Source of the DNA: Candidatus Protochlamydia phocaeensis
Lineage (GTDB): Bacteria; Chlamydiota; Chlamydiia; Chlamydiales; Parachlamydiaceae
Direction: 5' to 3'
Length of the DNA stretch: 64,000 nucleotides
Assembly (NCBI RefSeq): GCF_001545115.1
Contig: NZ_FCNU01000011.1
Location: 332,985-396,984 of the forward strand
Shown: positions 28,469 to 37,616 of the stretch, piece after piece
Layout of the letters: every line of letters begins with the position of its first letter
Numbering within the stretch: the stretch's first letter is position 1
Translations under genes and position numbers: made by a program
Notes under the pieces: model-generated
Seen by the model: only the letters and a program-made list of their open reading frames with translations
Databases searched by the model: none
Told to the model about the DNA's origin: nothing

Positions 28469-29860
28469 TTACTTTTCCGCCTCGCTTAGCTTAAGATTTT
28501 CCTCTTCTTCCTTATTGACAGTCAAAAGAAAATCTTTGGTTTCTTTTACAATCACTCCCGACAGTCCGACTAAGGCAATTAAATTTGGAATAACCATTAA
28601 TCCATTGCTGATGTCGGCTAAATGCCAGGCGATTTCCATTTTCAAAGCCGCTCCCGGAATGACAACCAAGGCGAATAAAAAGCGATAGGCAATGATTGAT
28701 CTTTCACCAAATAGATATTCGCAGCATTTCTCTCCATAATAAGACCAAGCCAATACCGTTGTATAAGCAAATAAGATCAGCCCGATCGTAACAATATATT
28801 CGCCGCCTGTAATATGCGAATTAAAAGCCGCAATGGCTAAAGACGCGCCGTTTAAAACTTGGCCCGAGGCAGACATCGTTCCCATGACGCCCGTCACAGC
28901 CAAAACGAGTCCTGTCATTGTGCAGACAATAACTGTGGAAATCAAGGCACCGGTCATGGTAATTAACGCTTGTCTGCCGGGACTATCTGTTCTTGCTGCC
29001 GCTGCCGCCACAGAAGAAATGCCCAAGCCGGCCTCATTTGAAAATACACTGCGCGCTACGCCCATTTGCAAAGCCATGACCATGGTCGAACCCAAGAATC
29101 CCCCTGTTGCAGCTTGTCCATTCCAAGCGCTATGAATAATGAGAAGAAACGCTTCAGGAATGAGATCGATATTAACAATTAAAATAAAGATGGCAGCTCC
29201 GATATAAAGAAGAGCCATGCCAGGAACTAATACGCTAGCCACATGACCGATGCTTTTCACCCCTCCGATGACGACGACCATGGTCAAAACGCATAGAACA
29301 AGGCCTGTAATCCAAGGGTCGACTTGCCAAACATGATTAATGGCCTCGGCAATTGAATTTGTCTGCACCAAATTGCCCGTGCTTAAGGCCGCGATCATCC
29401 CCAAAGAGGCAAATACCCATGCCATCCACTTCCAGCCCAATCCCTTTTCAATGTACTGCATAGGTCCGCCCGCCATTTCGCCGCGTTTATCCTGCTCGCG
29501 GTACTTGACGGCAAGCAGCGATTCGGCATACTTCGTCGCCATACTCAAAAAAGCTGTCACCCACATCCAAAAAATGGCTCCCAAACCGCCCACTGTAATG
29601 GCAGTTGCCACACCTACAATCGTTCCTGTTCCGATCGCCCCCGCTAAAGACGTCATCAATGCTTCAAAGTGGCTGATATCTCCCCTAGATCCTTGGCGCT
29701 GCCGCGCAACAACCTGTTTAAATGCATAGCCTAAATAGCGAAATTGCACACCCTTTAATAAAAAAGTTAAATACGCTCCTGTGCCTAATAATAATAACAA
29801 TAAAGGAGCGCCCCAGACCCAATTTCTCAGCTCACTTAAAAATTGATCGACTTGTTCCAT
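28469..29860 (-). CDS. Na+:alanine (AgcS family) symporter, first copy
   Basis: A sodium-coupled small neutral amino-acid transporter, 463 residues, inner membrane. The signature region reads GGLGAIFWMWVTAFLS (91-106), with Ser in place of the usual final Gly. The preceding GDISHFEALMTSLAGAIGTGT block is family-typical. It is the first gene of a two-gene operon: its TAA is immediately followed by the ATG of the second symporter. A GGGTG sequence lies shortly before the ATG. Tandem duplication followed by divergence is the simplest origin. Confidence 0.93.
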   Translation of the reverse strand: MEQVDQFLSELRNWVWGAPLLLLLLGTGAYLTFLLKGVQFRYLGYAFKQVVARQRQGSRGDISHFEALMTSLAGAIGTGTIVGVATAITVGGLGAIFWMWVTAFLSMATKYAESLLAVKYREQDKRGEMAGGPMQYIEKGLGWKWMAWVFASLGMIAALSTGNLVQTNSIAEAINHVWQVDPWITGLVLCVLTMVVVIGGVKSIGHVASVLVPGMALLYIGAAIFILIVNIDLIPEAFLLIIHSAWNGQAATGGFLGSTMVMALQMGVARSVFSNEAGLGISSVAAAAARTDSPGRQALITMTGALISTVIVCTMTGLVLAVTGVMGTMSASGQVLNGASLAIAAFNSHITGGEYIVTIGLILFAYTTVLAWSYYGEKCCEYLFGERSIIAYRFLFALVVIPGAALKMEIAWHLADISNGLMVIPNLIALVGLSGVIVKETKDFLLTVNKEEEENLKLSEAEK

Positions 29861-30316
29861 GGTTCACCCGTTAAGTAAATGTTTATTGTTTATAATGGGG
29901 GAATTGCAAGAATCTCTCACACAACTGACAACAGCTTGTTCAGCGAACAAGAAGGAACGAACGCGGTTTCTTGCCAAATTTTGACATCAAAATTTTAGCG
30001 AAGTATAACAGAAATTATATTTCTGGCTCAAGAAATAAACATAAAAATTTTTATAAAAATTTTATTTATAAAACACTCGTTTATTAAACTAAATTTAAAT
30101 TTAAACAAATAATATTTAAACAAACAAACCCCCATTTAAAATATTAAATAACCTGAAATTGAAACTGTGGGCAGGAAAATCTTCATGTCTTATGGCTGAA
30201 TTTTTGGCCTTATCCGCTTATTGTAGAGGAAGGGAATTAATACCATTAATGACCTAAATTCGCGTGTTGTTCTCTAGAAGGAAATAATCGCGAACAAGGT
30301 CATTAGCCATTCAACG
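29861..30316. other. AT-rich intergenic region with small hairpins
   Basis: No coding frame supported. It contains a CTTGTTC/GAACAAG hairpin (29935-29951), a promoter-like sequence pointing rightward (29981-30009), a CAGAAAT/ATTTCTG hairpin (30009-30025), long A/T tracts at 30030-30150, and an interrupted stem TAATGACCT...TTCGCG with CGCGAA...AGGTCATTA (30247-30305). The last is suitably placed as terminator of the minus gene that ends at 30317. Confidence 0.5.
29981..30009 (+). promoter_or_regulatory. Near-consensus promoter with no gene downstream on its strand
   Basis: TTGACA (29981-29986), a 17-base spacer, then TATAAC (30004-30009). It points away from the symporter operon, and the next plus-strand gene is 2 kb away. 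It may drive an untranslated RNA or be a chance match in AT-rich DNA. Confidence 0.35.
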
Positions 30317-32098
30317 CTAGTCCACTAGCGTATTTTCCCGATAGATCTGCTCCATTGCCGATCCGGGATCTCCTCGAAAAGGCTTAAGGGCAAAGTGGAT
30401 GGCCAGCGCCTGCCGAACGCCTTGGCTAGCTCCTTGCGCAGCTTCGCTCCAAAAGGATTTTTGCATGTCTTGCCCGGTTAAGAAACTGGAGAAAGGCAAG
30501 CGGTGGGATTGAAGAAAATGAAAAATGATTCTTCGCGCGTCCCGGCAAAAATAATAAAAGTAATCGGCTATAGATGCATGCGGACTGTTGGATTGCCCTT
30601 TCTCCTTTTGGGCAATCGCCTGTAGATCGGCCAATTGAGCCAGCAAGCTTTCGGCCTTTAAGCGGCAGTCTTCGAGAGGAAGCATCGAAGATCCGTCCTC
30701 CCGGGTTAGCGCCTGTATATGTCTCAGTTCTAGCGTTAAATTCGCTAGGGAGTTAAACCATTTTTGCAAAGTCATAAAAGAAAGATCCGAACGATAGGCC
30801 CGAAACCATGTGTCCATTAAAAGGGACGGGGCAAGCGGGCGCCAAAGCGCTTGCCCGGCGACCCATAAATTGCAGGCCAATAAGCCGCTCCTATCGGGAA
30901 ATCGATTAGTCAGCGCAACCATGCCGGCAAAGGCATGGCGATGGAAGCGGCCAAGAACAGCGTCTATGCGCTCAGGCGTGAGAACCGGCCATAGGCCTTC
31001 GCCTTGCTGAATCGCTCCGACATTCACTAAAGGAAGCAAAGGCGTCTGAAGAGGATCGGGCAGTTGCCTCAAGTGGTCCCAAACGGGATGCGGAGGGAGA
31101 AAATCTTCCCAAGGATCGCCGGCAACGGCAGAGAAGACAACTAGCGTTTTTCTTCCTGCCCGCTGGCATAAAAAGGCTAGCCTCTGCGCCTGCTTGAGCA
31201 TCTCCTCTTTTTTAGTGGCTGATAGATAATAAAAGAAGAAAGCGCCGGAATTAATGTTCTGCTCCCATCCCTTCAATTCTTCCAGCATGGCCTCAGCTTC
31301 CGAAGCGGCATCCGCAAGCGGATGCTGCATAAATTGCGGATGAGTCGACTGACTCTCCCACATTAATCCATCATATTCAGCTGACTTTAAATGGCTTATA
31401 TGTTCGGCTAAATAGCTGCGAAAATGGGGATCAAAAGGCGAAATAAGAAAAGAACGAAAGGCAGGATCTAAACAACGCCAAGTAGGTTTTAAAATAATTT
31501 TCAGTCCATATGCATGAAAAGCTCGGCATAGAGCCTGTAAATCAAGGGAGCGAGGAGGCTGGGTTTGGCTTACTGCGTTTTTTTGCTGGCAGCTTCCTAA
31601 AATGACCGTATTAAATCCTTTTTCTAAGGTTTGGAGGCAAAACGAGCGGAAAACCGGCTGTTCCTCTAATGGAACGTCTAGCGCGCATAAAAAAGAAGGG
31701 AGAAACAGGCAGATCTCAGGAGTCAAAGAGCAGAGGAGGTCGCCGTTTAACCAAAGCGGGCGCCAGGCATAGCAGGGGGTTGATGCACCTAGATAATCCG
31801 GTAAATGGCGGCTGCTAGCCGCTGCTTTAAGCTGAGCCAATCCATAAACAGCAGCAAGCGGACTATCGGCTTCCAAATGAAGGGCCCCTCGATAAAGAGA
31901 CGCGGTAAATCCTTCTCCTCCCCTTTCCCGTATCTGAGGGAAAAGACAAGCAGGGGCATGTTCAGTTTGCCTTGTTTCTTGATAGTCATTATAAAGAGAT
32001 TCGACAACTGAAAAGAGTTTTGCCTTCGGACGATGCGTTAAATCTGCATCTGTGCTACACTTTAAGTTCAAATGAAAATTTTTGTTATAGGTCACCAT
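30317..32098 (-). CDS. Glycosidase-like protein of unknown substrate
   Basis: A 593-residue soluble protein. The segment at about residues 70-90, HLEADSPLAAVYGLAQL, resembles the small alpha/beta domain that precedes the TIM barrel in GH20 hexosaminidases and GH67 glucuronidases (the AxYGLQTL motif). It is followed by YAWRPLWLNGD, which occupies the place of the first barrel strand. Later segments (KGFNTVILGS, YGLKIILKPTW, YDGLMWESQS with an acidic pair) fit a barrel. Catalytic residues cannot be fixed by eye, so activity is inference. No signal peptide. An in-frame TAG six codons upstream limits the start to the ATG at 32098, which overlaps the start codon of the divergent aroG and has no close Shine-Dalgarno. 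A perfect 8-bp palindrome spans the stop codon (30314-30331). Confidence 0.75.
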   Translation of the reverse strand: MVTYNKNFHLNLKCSTDADLTHRPKAKLFSVVESLYNDYQETRQTEHAPACLFPQIRERGGEGFTASLYRGALHLEADSPLAAVYGLAQLKAAASSRHLPDYLGASTPCYAWRPLWLNGDLLCSLTPEICLFLPSFLCALDVPLEEQPVFRSFCLQTLEKGFNTVILGSCQQKNAVSQTQPPRSLDLQALCRAFHAYGLKIILKPTWRCLDPAFRSFLISPFDPHFRSYLAEHISHLKSAEYDGLMWESQSTHPQFMQHPLADAASEAEAMLEELKGWEQNINSGAFFFYYLSATKKEEMLKQAQRLAFLCQRAGRKTLVVFSAVAGDPWEDFLPPHPVWDHLRQLPDPLQTPLLPLVNVGAIQQGEGLWPVLTPERIDAVLGRFHRHAFAGMVALTNRFPDRSGLLACNLWVAGQALWRPLAPSLLMDTWFRAYRSDLSFMTLQKWFNSLANLTLELRHIQALTREDGSSMLPLEDCRLKAESLLAQLADLQAIAQKEKGQSNSPHASIADYFYYFCRDARRIIFHFLQSHRLPFSSFLTGQDMQKSFWSEAAQGASQGVRQALAIHFALKPFRGDPGSAMEQIYRENTLVD

Positions 32099-33164
32099 GG
32101 AACGATTGCCATCCTATAAAGAACTAAAGAACCGACTGCCGCTAACTCTGCAACAAAAAACTTTTGTGACGCAAAGCAGACAAACGATTCGCGATATTTT
32201 AAATAGAAAGGATCCCCGTCTTTTGCTCATTGTGGGCCCTTGCTCGATCCATGATACTCGATCCGCAAAAGATTTTGCCAGACAATTGAAGGAATTGGCG
32301 GCAAATGTTGCCTCGCAATTTTTTCTTGTCATGCGGGTTTATTTTGAAAAGCCCCGTACCTCTGCCGGATGGAAAGGATTTCTCTATGATCCTTTGCTCG
32401 ACGGCTCCAACCGCATGCAGCAAGGAATCGAGCTTTCTCGCCAACTCCTTTTGGAGCTAGCCGATCTAGAAGTGCCGACAGCAACGGAATTTTTGGATCC
32501 GTTGACGGCTTTTTATTATAATGATTTAATTGCATGGGGATCGATTGGCGCCCGCACTTCCTCTTCCCAAACGCACCGTCAGTTTGCATCAGGCTTGGAT
32601 ATGCCCATCGGGTTTAAAAATGGCATTGCCGGCAACATTTCAGCAGCTGTGCATGGCGTGATCGCCGCCTCCCATTCCCATTCTTATATGGGCCTCAATG
32701 AAGAAGGATTCCCTGTTGTCATTCATACCCCAGGCAACAGCGATGCGCATATTGTTTTAAGAGGAGGAGAGCATCGGCCGAATTATGATCCCGCCTCCAT
32801 TTCTGAAGCTGCCTCCCGCTTATCCCATGCTCAGTTGCCCGTCCGCTTAATTGTCGACTGCTCGCATCAAAACTCCGGAAAAAAATACGACCGCCAACCG
32901 GGAGTCTTCCAATCCGTTTTACATCAAATTGCGGAAGGAAATCCCGCTATTCGAGGGCTCATGCTGGAAAGCCACCTCTATGCAGGCAGCCAACTCCTGC
33001 CCTCTCATCCTAGCCAGCTCTCTTATGGGGTCTCCATTACGGATTCCTGCTTAGACTGGAATTCGACGCAGCACCTCATCCGTTGGGGGGCTCATCATCT
33101 CAATGCCCTAGCCCTTGCATCTACTAAAGCCCATTTAGATGCACCGGAGCCTATTTTGACATAA
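32097..33164 (+). CDS. aroG: 3-deoxy-7-phosphoheptulonate (DAHP) synthase, class I
   Basis: First step of the shikimate pathway: condenses phosphoenolpyruvate and erythrose 4-phosphate. The 355-residue product shows GPCSIHD (47-53), EKPRTSAGWKG (83-93), GARTSSSQTHRQ, MPIGFKNGI, HIVLRGG and DCSHQNSGK, the landmarks of the AroF/G/H type. It starts about 20 residues shorter than the E. coli enzymes, and an in-frame TAG at 32088-32090 rules out any earlier start. The ATG at 32097 shares bases with the ATG of the divergent glycosidase-like gene. Erythrose 4-phosphate could be supplied by the transaldolase at 55761. Which isozyme letter applies, and its feedback regulation, cannot be told by eye. 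Confidence 0.93.
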   Translation: MERLPSYKELKNRLPLTLQQKTFVTQSRQTIRDILNRKDPRLLLIVGPCSIHDTRSAKDFARQLKELAANVASQFFLVMRVYFEKPRTSAGWKGFLYDPLLDGSNRMQQGIELSRQLLLELADLEVPTATEFLDPLTAFYYNDLIAWGSIGARTSSSQTHRQFASGLDMPIGFKNGIAGNISAAVHGVIAASHSHSYMGLNEEGFPVVIHTPGNSDAHIVLRGGEHRPNYDPASISEAASRLSHAQLPVRLIVDCSHQNSGKKYDRQPGVFQSVLHQIAEGNPAIRGLMLESHLYAGSQLLPSHPSQLSYGVSITDSCLDWNSTQHLIRWGAHHLNALALASTKAHLDAPEPILT

Positions 33165-33384
33165 CCTGCGCTTAATTTGAATGGAATAGATAAGACAAAG
33201 CCACGTAAGTGGCATAACTGAAAGCGCATCCGAGATTAAATTCCATTCTTTCAAGAATCCATGTATCGCCTGCAGGAAGCCTGGAATCTCTTTATTTTTT
33301 AATTGCAAATTTGAGATAATCATTCCGCATCGCTTCGACCGGCAACGGAGCGGCATAGAATAACTAAAAAGGCTGCTCATTTTC

Positions 33385-33870
33385 ATGCTTAAAAAATTGC
33401 TTTCCGCCAAGCTTCGCTTAATGATTTTTCTGGGGCTCTTCCAGCTAGCCTTGAGCAGTTGCGTCTTTCAACGCTTAAGCGTTCAAACGCATTACCTTAG
33501 CCATGAAAATTTAGCCAGTTATTATGTTTATACGCCGGATCCTCATCTGGACAATCCGATCATAGGTCAGCGGCTGCTCATCCAATGGTCGCTTCCATCC
33601 AGCTATTGTGCCTATGACGACTTGGCCTTGCATCTTAAAGTTCGCTTGCGCAACCATAAAGAAGAAACCATTTCGCTTCCTTTGAAAAGCATGAAAGGGA
33701 CCTACCTATACTATGTCGTCAACGAGGCTTATTGCGAATCAGGCGGCGTAGCCACTTATAAAATTGATGTGACAGGCGGCGGATGTGTGCTTGAAACATG
33801 GAAACATCCTTTGTGGGTAGATTTAATCACGTTCAATATTCCCCAAGAAGAAAAGCCCGCATCCCCTTAA
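33385..33870 (+). CDS. Putative lipoprotein
   Basis: A 161-residue protein with a lipoprotein signal peptide: KK/R-rich start, hydrophobic core [12 protein letters not shown], and the lipobox LSSC with Cys26 as the predicted lipidated residue. The mature domain is beta-rich ([36 protein letters not shown]), consistent with an Ig-like sandwich, and contains three further cysteines. It is probably anchored in the outer or inner membrane facing the periplasm. The family is not recognised. Its stop overlaps the stop of the converging fumC by three bases. Confidence 0.8.
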   Translation: MLKKLLSAKLRLMIFLGLFQLALSSCVFQRLSVQTHYLSHENLASYYVYTPDPHLDNPIIGQRLLIQWSLPSSYCAYDDLALHLKVRLRNHKEETISLPLKSMKGTYLYYVVNEAYCESGGVATYKIDVTGGGCVLETWKHPLWVDLITFNIPQEEKPASP

Positions 33871-35258
33871 AGACTGGGCCCGATCATCTTTTTGGGATCT
33901 ACAATTCGATCAAATTCCTCTTCCGTTAAAAAACCAAGCGAGAGGGCCGCTTCTTTTAAAGTCATATTTTCTTGATAGGCTTTTTTCGCTATCTGGCTTG
34001 CCCGGTCATAACCGATCGCTTTATTGAGGGCCGTCACAAGCATCAAGGACTGCTTAAGGTGTTCGGCAATGCGGGGCCGATTAGCCTCAATTCCTTCCAA
34101 ACATTTTTGGGAAAAGTTTAAGGCTGCATCGCTGAGCAAACGAATGGATTGAATTAAATTATAAGCAATCAACGGACGGAAAACATTTAACTCCAGATTT
34201 CCTTGCGAGCCTGCAAAAGTAATTGTCGCATCATTTCCCATCACTTGAATGGCTGTCATCATCAACGCTTCAGATTGAGTCGGATTGACCTTGCCCGGCA
34301 TAATGGAGGATCCCGGCTCATTGGCCGGTAAAATGAGCTCGCCAATTCCACAGCGGGGACCCGAAGCTAGCCACCGGATATCATTGGCTATCTTAAAAAG
34401 GGAAACAGCCACACGCTTTAAAGCTCCGCTAGTCTCAACAAGGGCATCATTGCTAGCTAAAGCTTCAAATTTATTAGGCGCAGAAATAAAAGCATAACCC
34501 GTTAGATTGCTGACAGCCTCAGCAACGCGCCTGGCATAGTCGGGATGCGTATTGATGCCTGTTCCCACTGCAGTCCCGCCTAAAGCCAATTCCGATAAAT
34601 GCCCCAAACTATGCTCGATCGCTTGTATGCCATGGTCAATTTGACTGACATAGCCTGAGAACTCTTGCCCTAGAGTAAGCGGCGTAGCATCCATCAAATG
34701 CGTGCGCCCGATTTTGATAATATCTTTAAACGCTTGCTCTTTTGAATAAAGCGCATTCCTGAAAACTTTCAGATTGGGCAGAAGCTTTTGGCAAATATCT
34801 AAATAAGCCGCAATATGCATGGCAGCGGGAAATACATCATTGGAGGATTGAGACAAGTTCACATCATCATTTGGATGGATGGGATACTTCGAACCTAATT
34901 GCCCACCCGCTTTTTCAATCGCCCGATTGCTGATCACCTCGTTGAGATTCATGTTTGTCTGTGTTCCCGATCCTGTTTGCCAAACCGAGAGAGGAAAATG
35001 CTCATCCAGCTTGCCTGACAAAATCTCATCGCATACGTCACTGATCAAGCGGTACTTATTCTCAGGCAAAAGCCCCAATTCATGATTGACCTTAGCTGCT
35101 GCTTTCTTGATCAGCGCTAAGGCATAAATCACCTCTAAAGGAATTTTCTCCGTTCCGATGGGAAAATTGTAATAAGAACGCATTGTCTGCGCGCCGAAAT
35201 AGCGATCAACGGGAACAGCCACCTCTCCAAAACTGTCTTTTTCAATGCGATGATTCAT
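33867..35258 (-). CDS. fumC: Fumarate hydratase class II
   Basis: Reversible hydration of fumarate to malate in the TCA cycle; homotetramer without an iron-sulfur cluster. Length 463, as usual. The superfamily signature [16 protein letters not shown] is present near residues 315-330, with [29 protein letters not shown] and [11 protein letters not shown] earlier, all family boxes. AGGGG lies five bases before the ATG. It stands alone, with no other TCA genes in the window. The 3' end overlaps the converging lipoprotein gene. Confidence 0.97.
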   Translation of the reverse strand: MNHRIEKDSFGEVAVPVDRYFGAQTMRSYYNFPIGTEKIPLEVIYALALIKKAAAKVNHELGLLPENKYRLISDVCDEILSGKLDEHFPLSVWQTGSGTQTNMNLNEVISNRAIEKAGGQLGSKYPIHPNDDVNLSQSSNDVFPAAMHIAAYLDICQKLLPNLKVFRNALYSKEQAFKDIIKIGRTHLMDATPLTLGQEFSGYVSQIDHGIQAIEHSLGHLSELALGGTAVGTGINTHPDYARRVAEAVSNLTGYAFISAPNKFEALASNDALVETSGALKRVAVSLFKIANDIRWLASGPRCGIGELILPANEPGSSIMPGKVNPTQSEALMMTAIQVMGNDATITFAGSQGNLELNVFRPLIAYNLIQSIRLLSDAALNFSQKCLEGIEANRPRIAEHLKQSLMLVTALNKAIGYDRASQIAKKAYQENMTLKEAALSLGFLTEEEFDRIVDPKKMIGPSL

Positions 35259-35583
35259 TTGCCCCTATTCCCTTTTAATCGATCGAAGAATACTGAAAAA
35301 AACGCAACTGGCGAATGTTATGCCAACACAAAGTCAAAAAGCGAATTTTTACATTCACTTCGCTATCGTTCCATGCGGTATAACGCATTAAAATAAATTC
35401 TACAAGCCTAAAAGATGGTTCACAGAGGGGCATTCCTCCTTTTAGAACTCGAAAAATTTTCCTCTTTTAAATAATCAACCCCCATTTCTTTTTCAATTAA
35501 CAAAACTTCAAAAAAAACTATTCTTTAAAAATTAAGGCAAAACAATTAGAATTTCATTAATTGATTTATTAACAAAGATAAAT
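35259..35583. other. AT-rich intergenic region
   Basis: A divergent spacer between fumC and the first LRR gene. AT-rich, especially 35460-35583. No gene, RNA or strong hairpin was seen. Confidence 0.4.
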
Positions 35584-37356
35584 ATGATTGTTCAAAGCTT
35601 GCAAAATTTGGTTCTTAATTTTTTTTTAGATCCTTTGCCAGAATGGGTGGAAGGGAAGACGGATGCGTTACCATTCGCTCAAAAGCGTTCTATTAATCAA
35701 ATTATAAACGGGCTCTTTTGCCAAGCAATTATCGATAAAAAGAAAGATTTAAAGTTCTTAACCTATTTCTCTAATAATCATATTTTAAGTATTCTTCCCA
35801 TTAGGAAGTTATCCAGTAAACTAAATCCCGCCGAAATTGCCAACATCCTTTTAAACGCTTTTCCGCATCTTAAGGCGCTTGATTTTACCCAAACGCCTAT
35901 TGCAAGCTTTGAAAGAATGGATTTATCGCGTTTAGAAGAATTAGACCTTAAAGAGTGCAGGCATCTTTCCACTCAAGAGATAAGAAGGCTCGGGACGTTA
36001 TGCCCGCTTCTGCGCAGGCTTAATTTGTCCTCTACAGGCCTGACAAGCTTGAAAGGCTTGGCCCTACCTTCGCTTGAAGAGCTAGACTTAAGGGATTGCG
36101 AAGAGCTTCCAGCCGCAGAGTTTCAGAAAATTAATGGGCTTTTCCCCAATCTCAAGAAATTGACTCTTTCTCGCACCCTGATCACAAGCCTGGACGGATT
36201 GCAATTGCCCCTGTTAGAGGAATTAAATTTAGCCGACTGCGAGAGATTGAAACCAGACGAATTTCTCAAAATAAAAGACTACTGTCCCCAGCTCAAAGCT
36301 CTCAATCTTGCCTATACTCGAGTGGCTAATTTGGATGGTTTGCAGCTCCCTTTTCTGGAAAGATTGAAACTGAACAATTTCCTCTCGCCTGCAGAATTTC
36401 TCAAAATCAAAGCGCTTTGCCCACAGCTTAAATGGCTGGATCTTTCCGGTACCAACATCACAAGCTTAGATGGACTGCCTTATTGCCTGGAAACCTTAAT
36501 TCTTTATGGATGCAAAGATCTTCCGGCTGAAGAATTTTCCAAAATTAAAAATCTTTGCCCACGGCTCCTCTTGCTTAACGCCAGCCAGACGAACATAAAT
36601 AGCCTTAATGGACTGCAGCTCTTTCATTTAGAAGAATTGTATTTATATCATTGCTTGGAGCTAAAGGAAGAAGAATTTCTCAAAATTAAGACTGTCTGTC
36701 CTCAACTTAGGATCCTCGATCTTTCGCGTACGCATATTTCCAGTACAGATGGCCTTTATCTACCTCATCTTAAAAAACTTAATCTTGAGCTATGCCCTTT
36801 TCTTCCGGGAGACGCGCTTGTTCACTTGAACAAGCAATGCCCTTTTCTCAAAACGCTTAATCTCAACCATACGAAAATCGTCTATTTGGGTGAAACGGCA
36901 TGGCTCCATTTAGAGAAATTAACCCTTGACCATTGCCTATTTATTCCAGCAGCAGAATTTCCTAATATGCGCACGCTCTTTCCGGTTCTCAAAAAACTAG
37001 GATTGAACCATACAAAAATCTCTTGCTTGGATGGACTGCCTTCTCAACTGGAGAATTTAAATCTCTCTTTAAACTACCACCTGTCCGCCGAAGAATTCAG
37101 TAAAATCGGAACGAATTGCCCTTTCCTCAAGATACTTGATCTTTCACGCACTATGATTAAGAATTTAAAAGACTTGCCTTTGCCATCGCTAGAAGAATTG
37201 TATTTGCAAGGAAGCTGTGGCCTTGTAGCAGAAGAATTCCAGCTAGGCAGGCTTTTTCCCAAACTTAAAAAGCTGTCTCTTTCCTGTATGGTCCATGCAA
37301 AAATTCAAGAAGCAGGCTTAAAACTGCCCGCCCTTGAGAGTTTGACCATCTTTTAA
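35584..37356 (+). CDS. Leucine-rich repeat protein, 11 compound repeats
   Basis: A 590-residue protein with no signal peptide. A helical N-terminal domain (about 1-95) precedes 11 regular units of about 46 residues. Each unit is a pair of different LRRs: one of the form CPxLKxLxLSxTxIxSLDGL, and one of the form LPxLEELxLxxCxxLxxEEF followed by a KIK helix. The second type resembles the cysteine-containing, ribonuclease-inhibitor-like class, the first an SDS22-like class. Such domains bind proteins; chlamydial and legionella LRR proteins are often host-directed. The N-terminal domain is shared with the next gene (pattern LFCQAIIDKKKDL against LICQTILEQNKDP). No strong Shine-Dalgarno is seen. 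The partner is unknown. Confidence 0.88.
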   Translation: MIVQSLQNLVLNFFLDPLPEWVEGKTDALPFAQKRSINQIINGLFCQAIIDKKKDLKFLTYFSNNHILSILPIRKLSSKLNPAEIANILLNAFPHLKALDFTQTPIASFERMDLSRLEELDLKECRHLSTQEIRRLGTLCPLLRRLNLSSTGLTSLKGLALPSLEELDLRDCEELPAAEFQKINGLFPNLKKLTLSRTLITSLDGLQLPLLEELNLADCERLKPDEFLKIKDYCPQLKALNLAYTRVANLDGLQLPFLERLKLNNFLSPAEFLKIKALCPQLKWLDLSGTNITSLDGLPYCLETLILYGCKDLPAEEFSKIKNLCPRLLLLNASQTNINSLNGLQLFHLEELYLYHCLELKEEEFLKIKTVCPQLRILDLSRTHISSTDGLYLPHLKKLNLELCPFLPGDALVHLNKQCPFLKTLNLNHTKIVYLGETAWLHLEKLTLDHCLFIPAAEFPNMRTLFPVLKKLGLNHTKISCLDGLPSQLENLNLSLNYHLSAEEFSKIGTNCPFLKILDLSRTMIKNLKDLPLPSLEELYLQGSCGLVAEEFQLGRLFPKLKKLSLSCMVHAKIQEAGLKLPALESLTIF

Positions 37357-37616
37357 TTAGTCTTAAATTCTTGGCTATTTTGTACTCCTGCAGAATTGCA
37401 GGAAATGATTCATTTAACTATATTTCAGCCAATTCTTATTCCACCAAGGAAAGGTACTAACCAAAGATAATTAACTTATTGAATCATTCGCTTTCTCGAA
37501 AAAATCGTTAATGCTTTGGCACCTTTTCTATTCTATGCTCGCTCCGAACTGTTTCTGTTATCGCTTATTTGCCAACATCTTTTAATTTGTTATCAACCCT
37601 TAAAAAAGAATAATTC

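Noticed and set aside
33135..33410. A 91-codon minus frame between aroG and the lipoprotein
   Set aside because: It overlaps both neighbours, lacks a ribosome site and shows no signal or domain.
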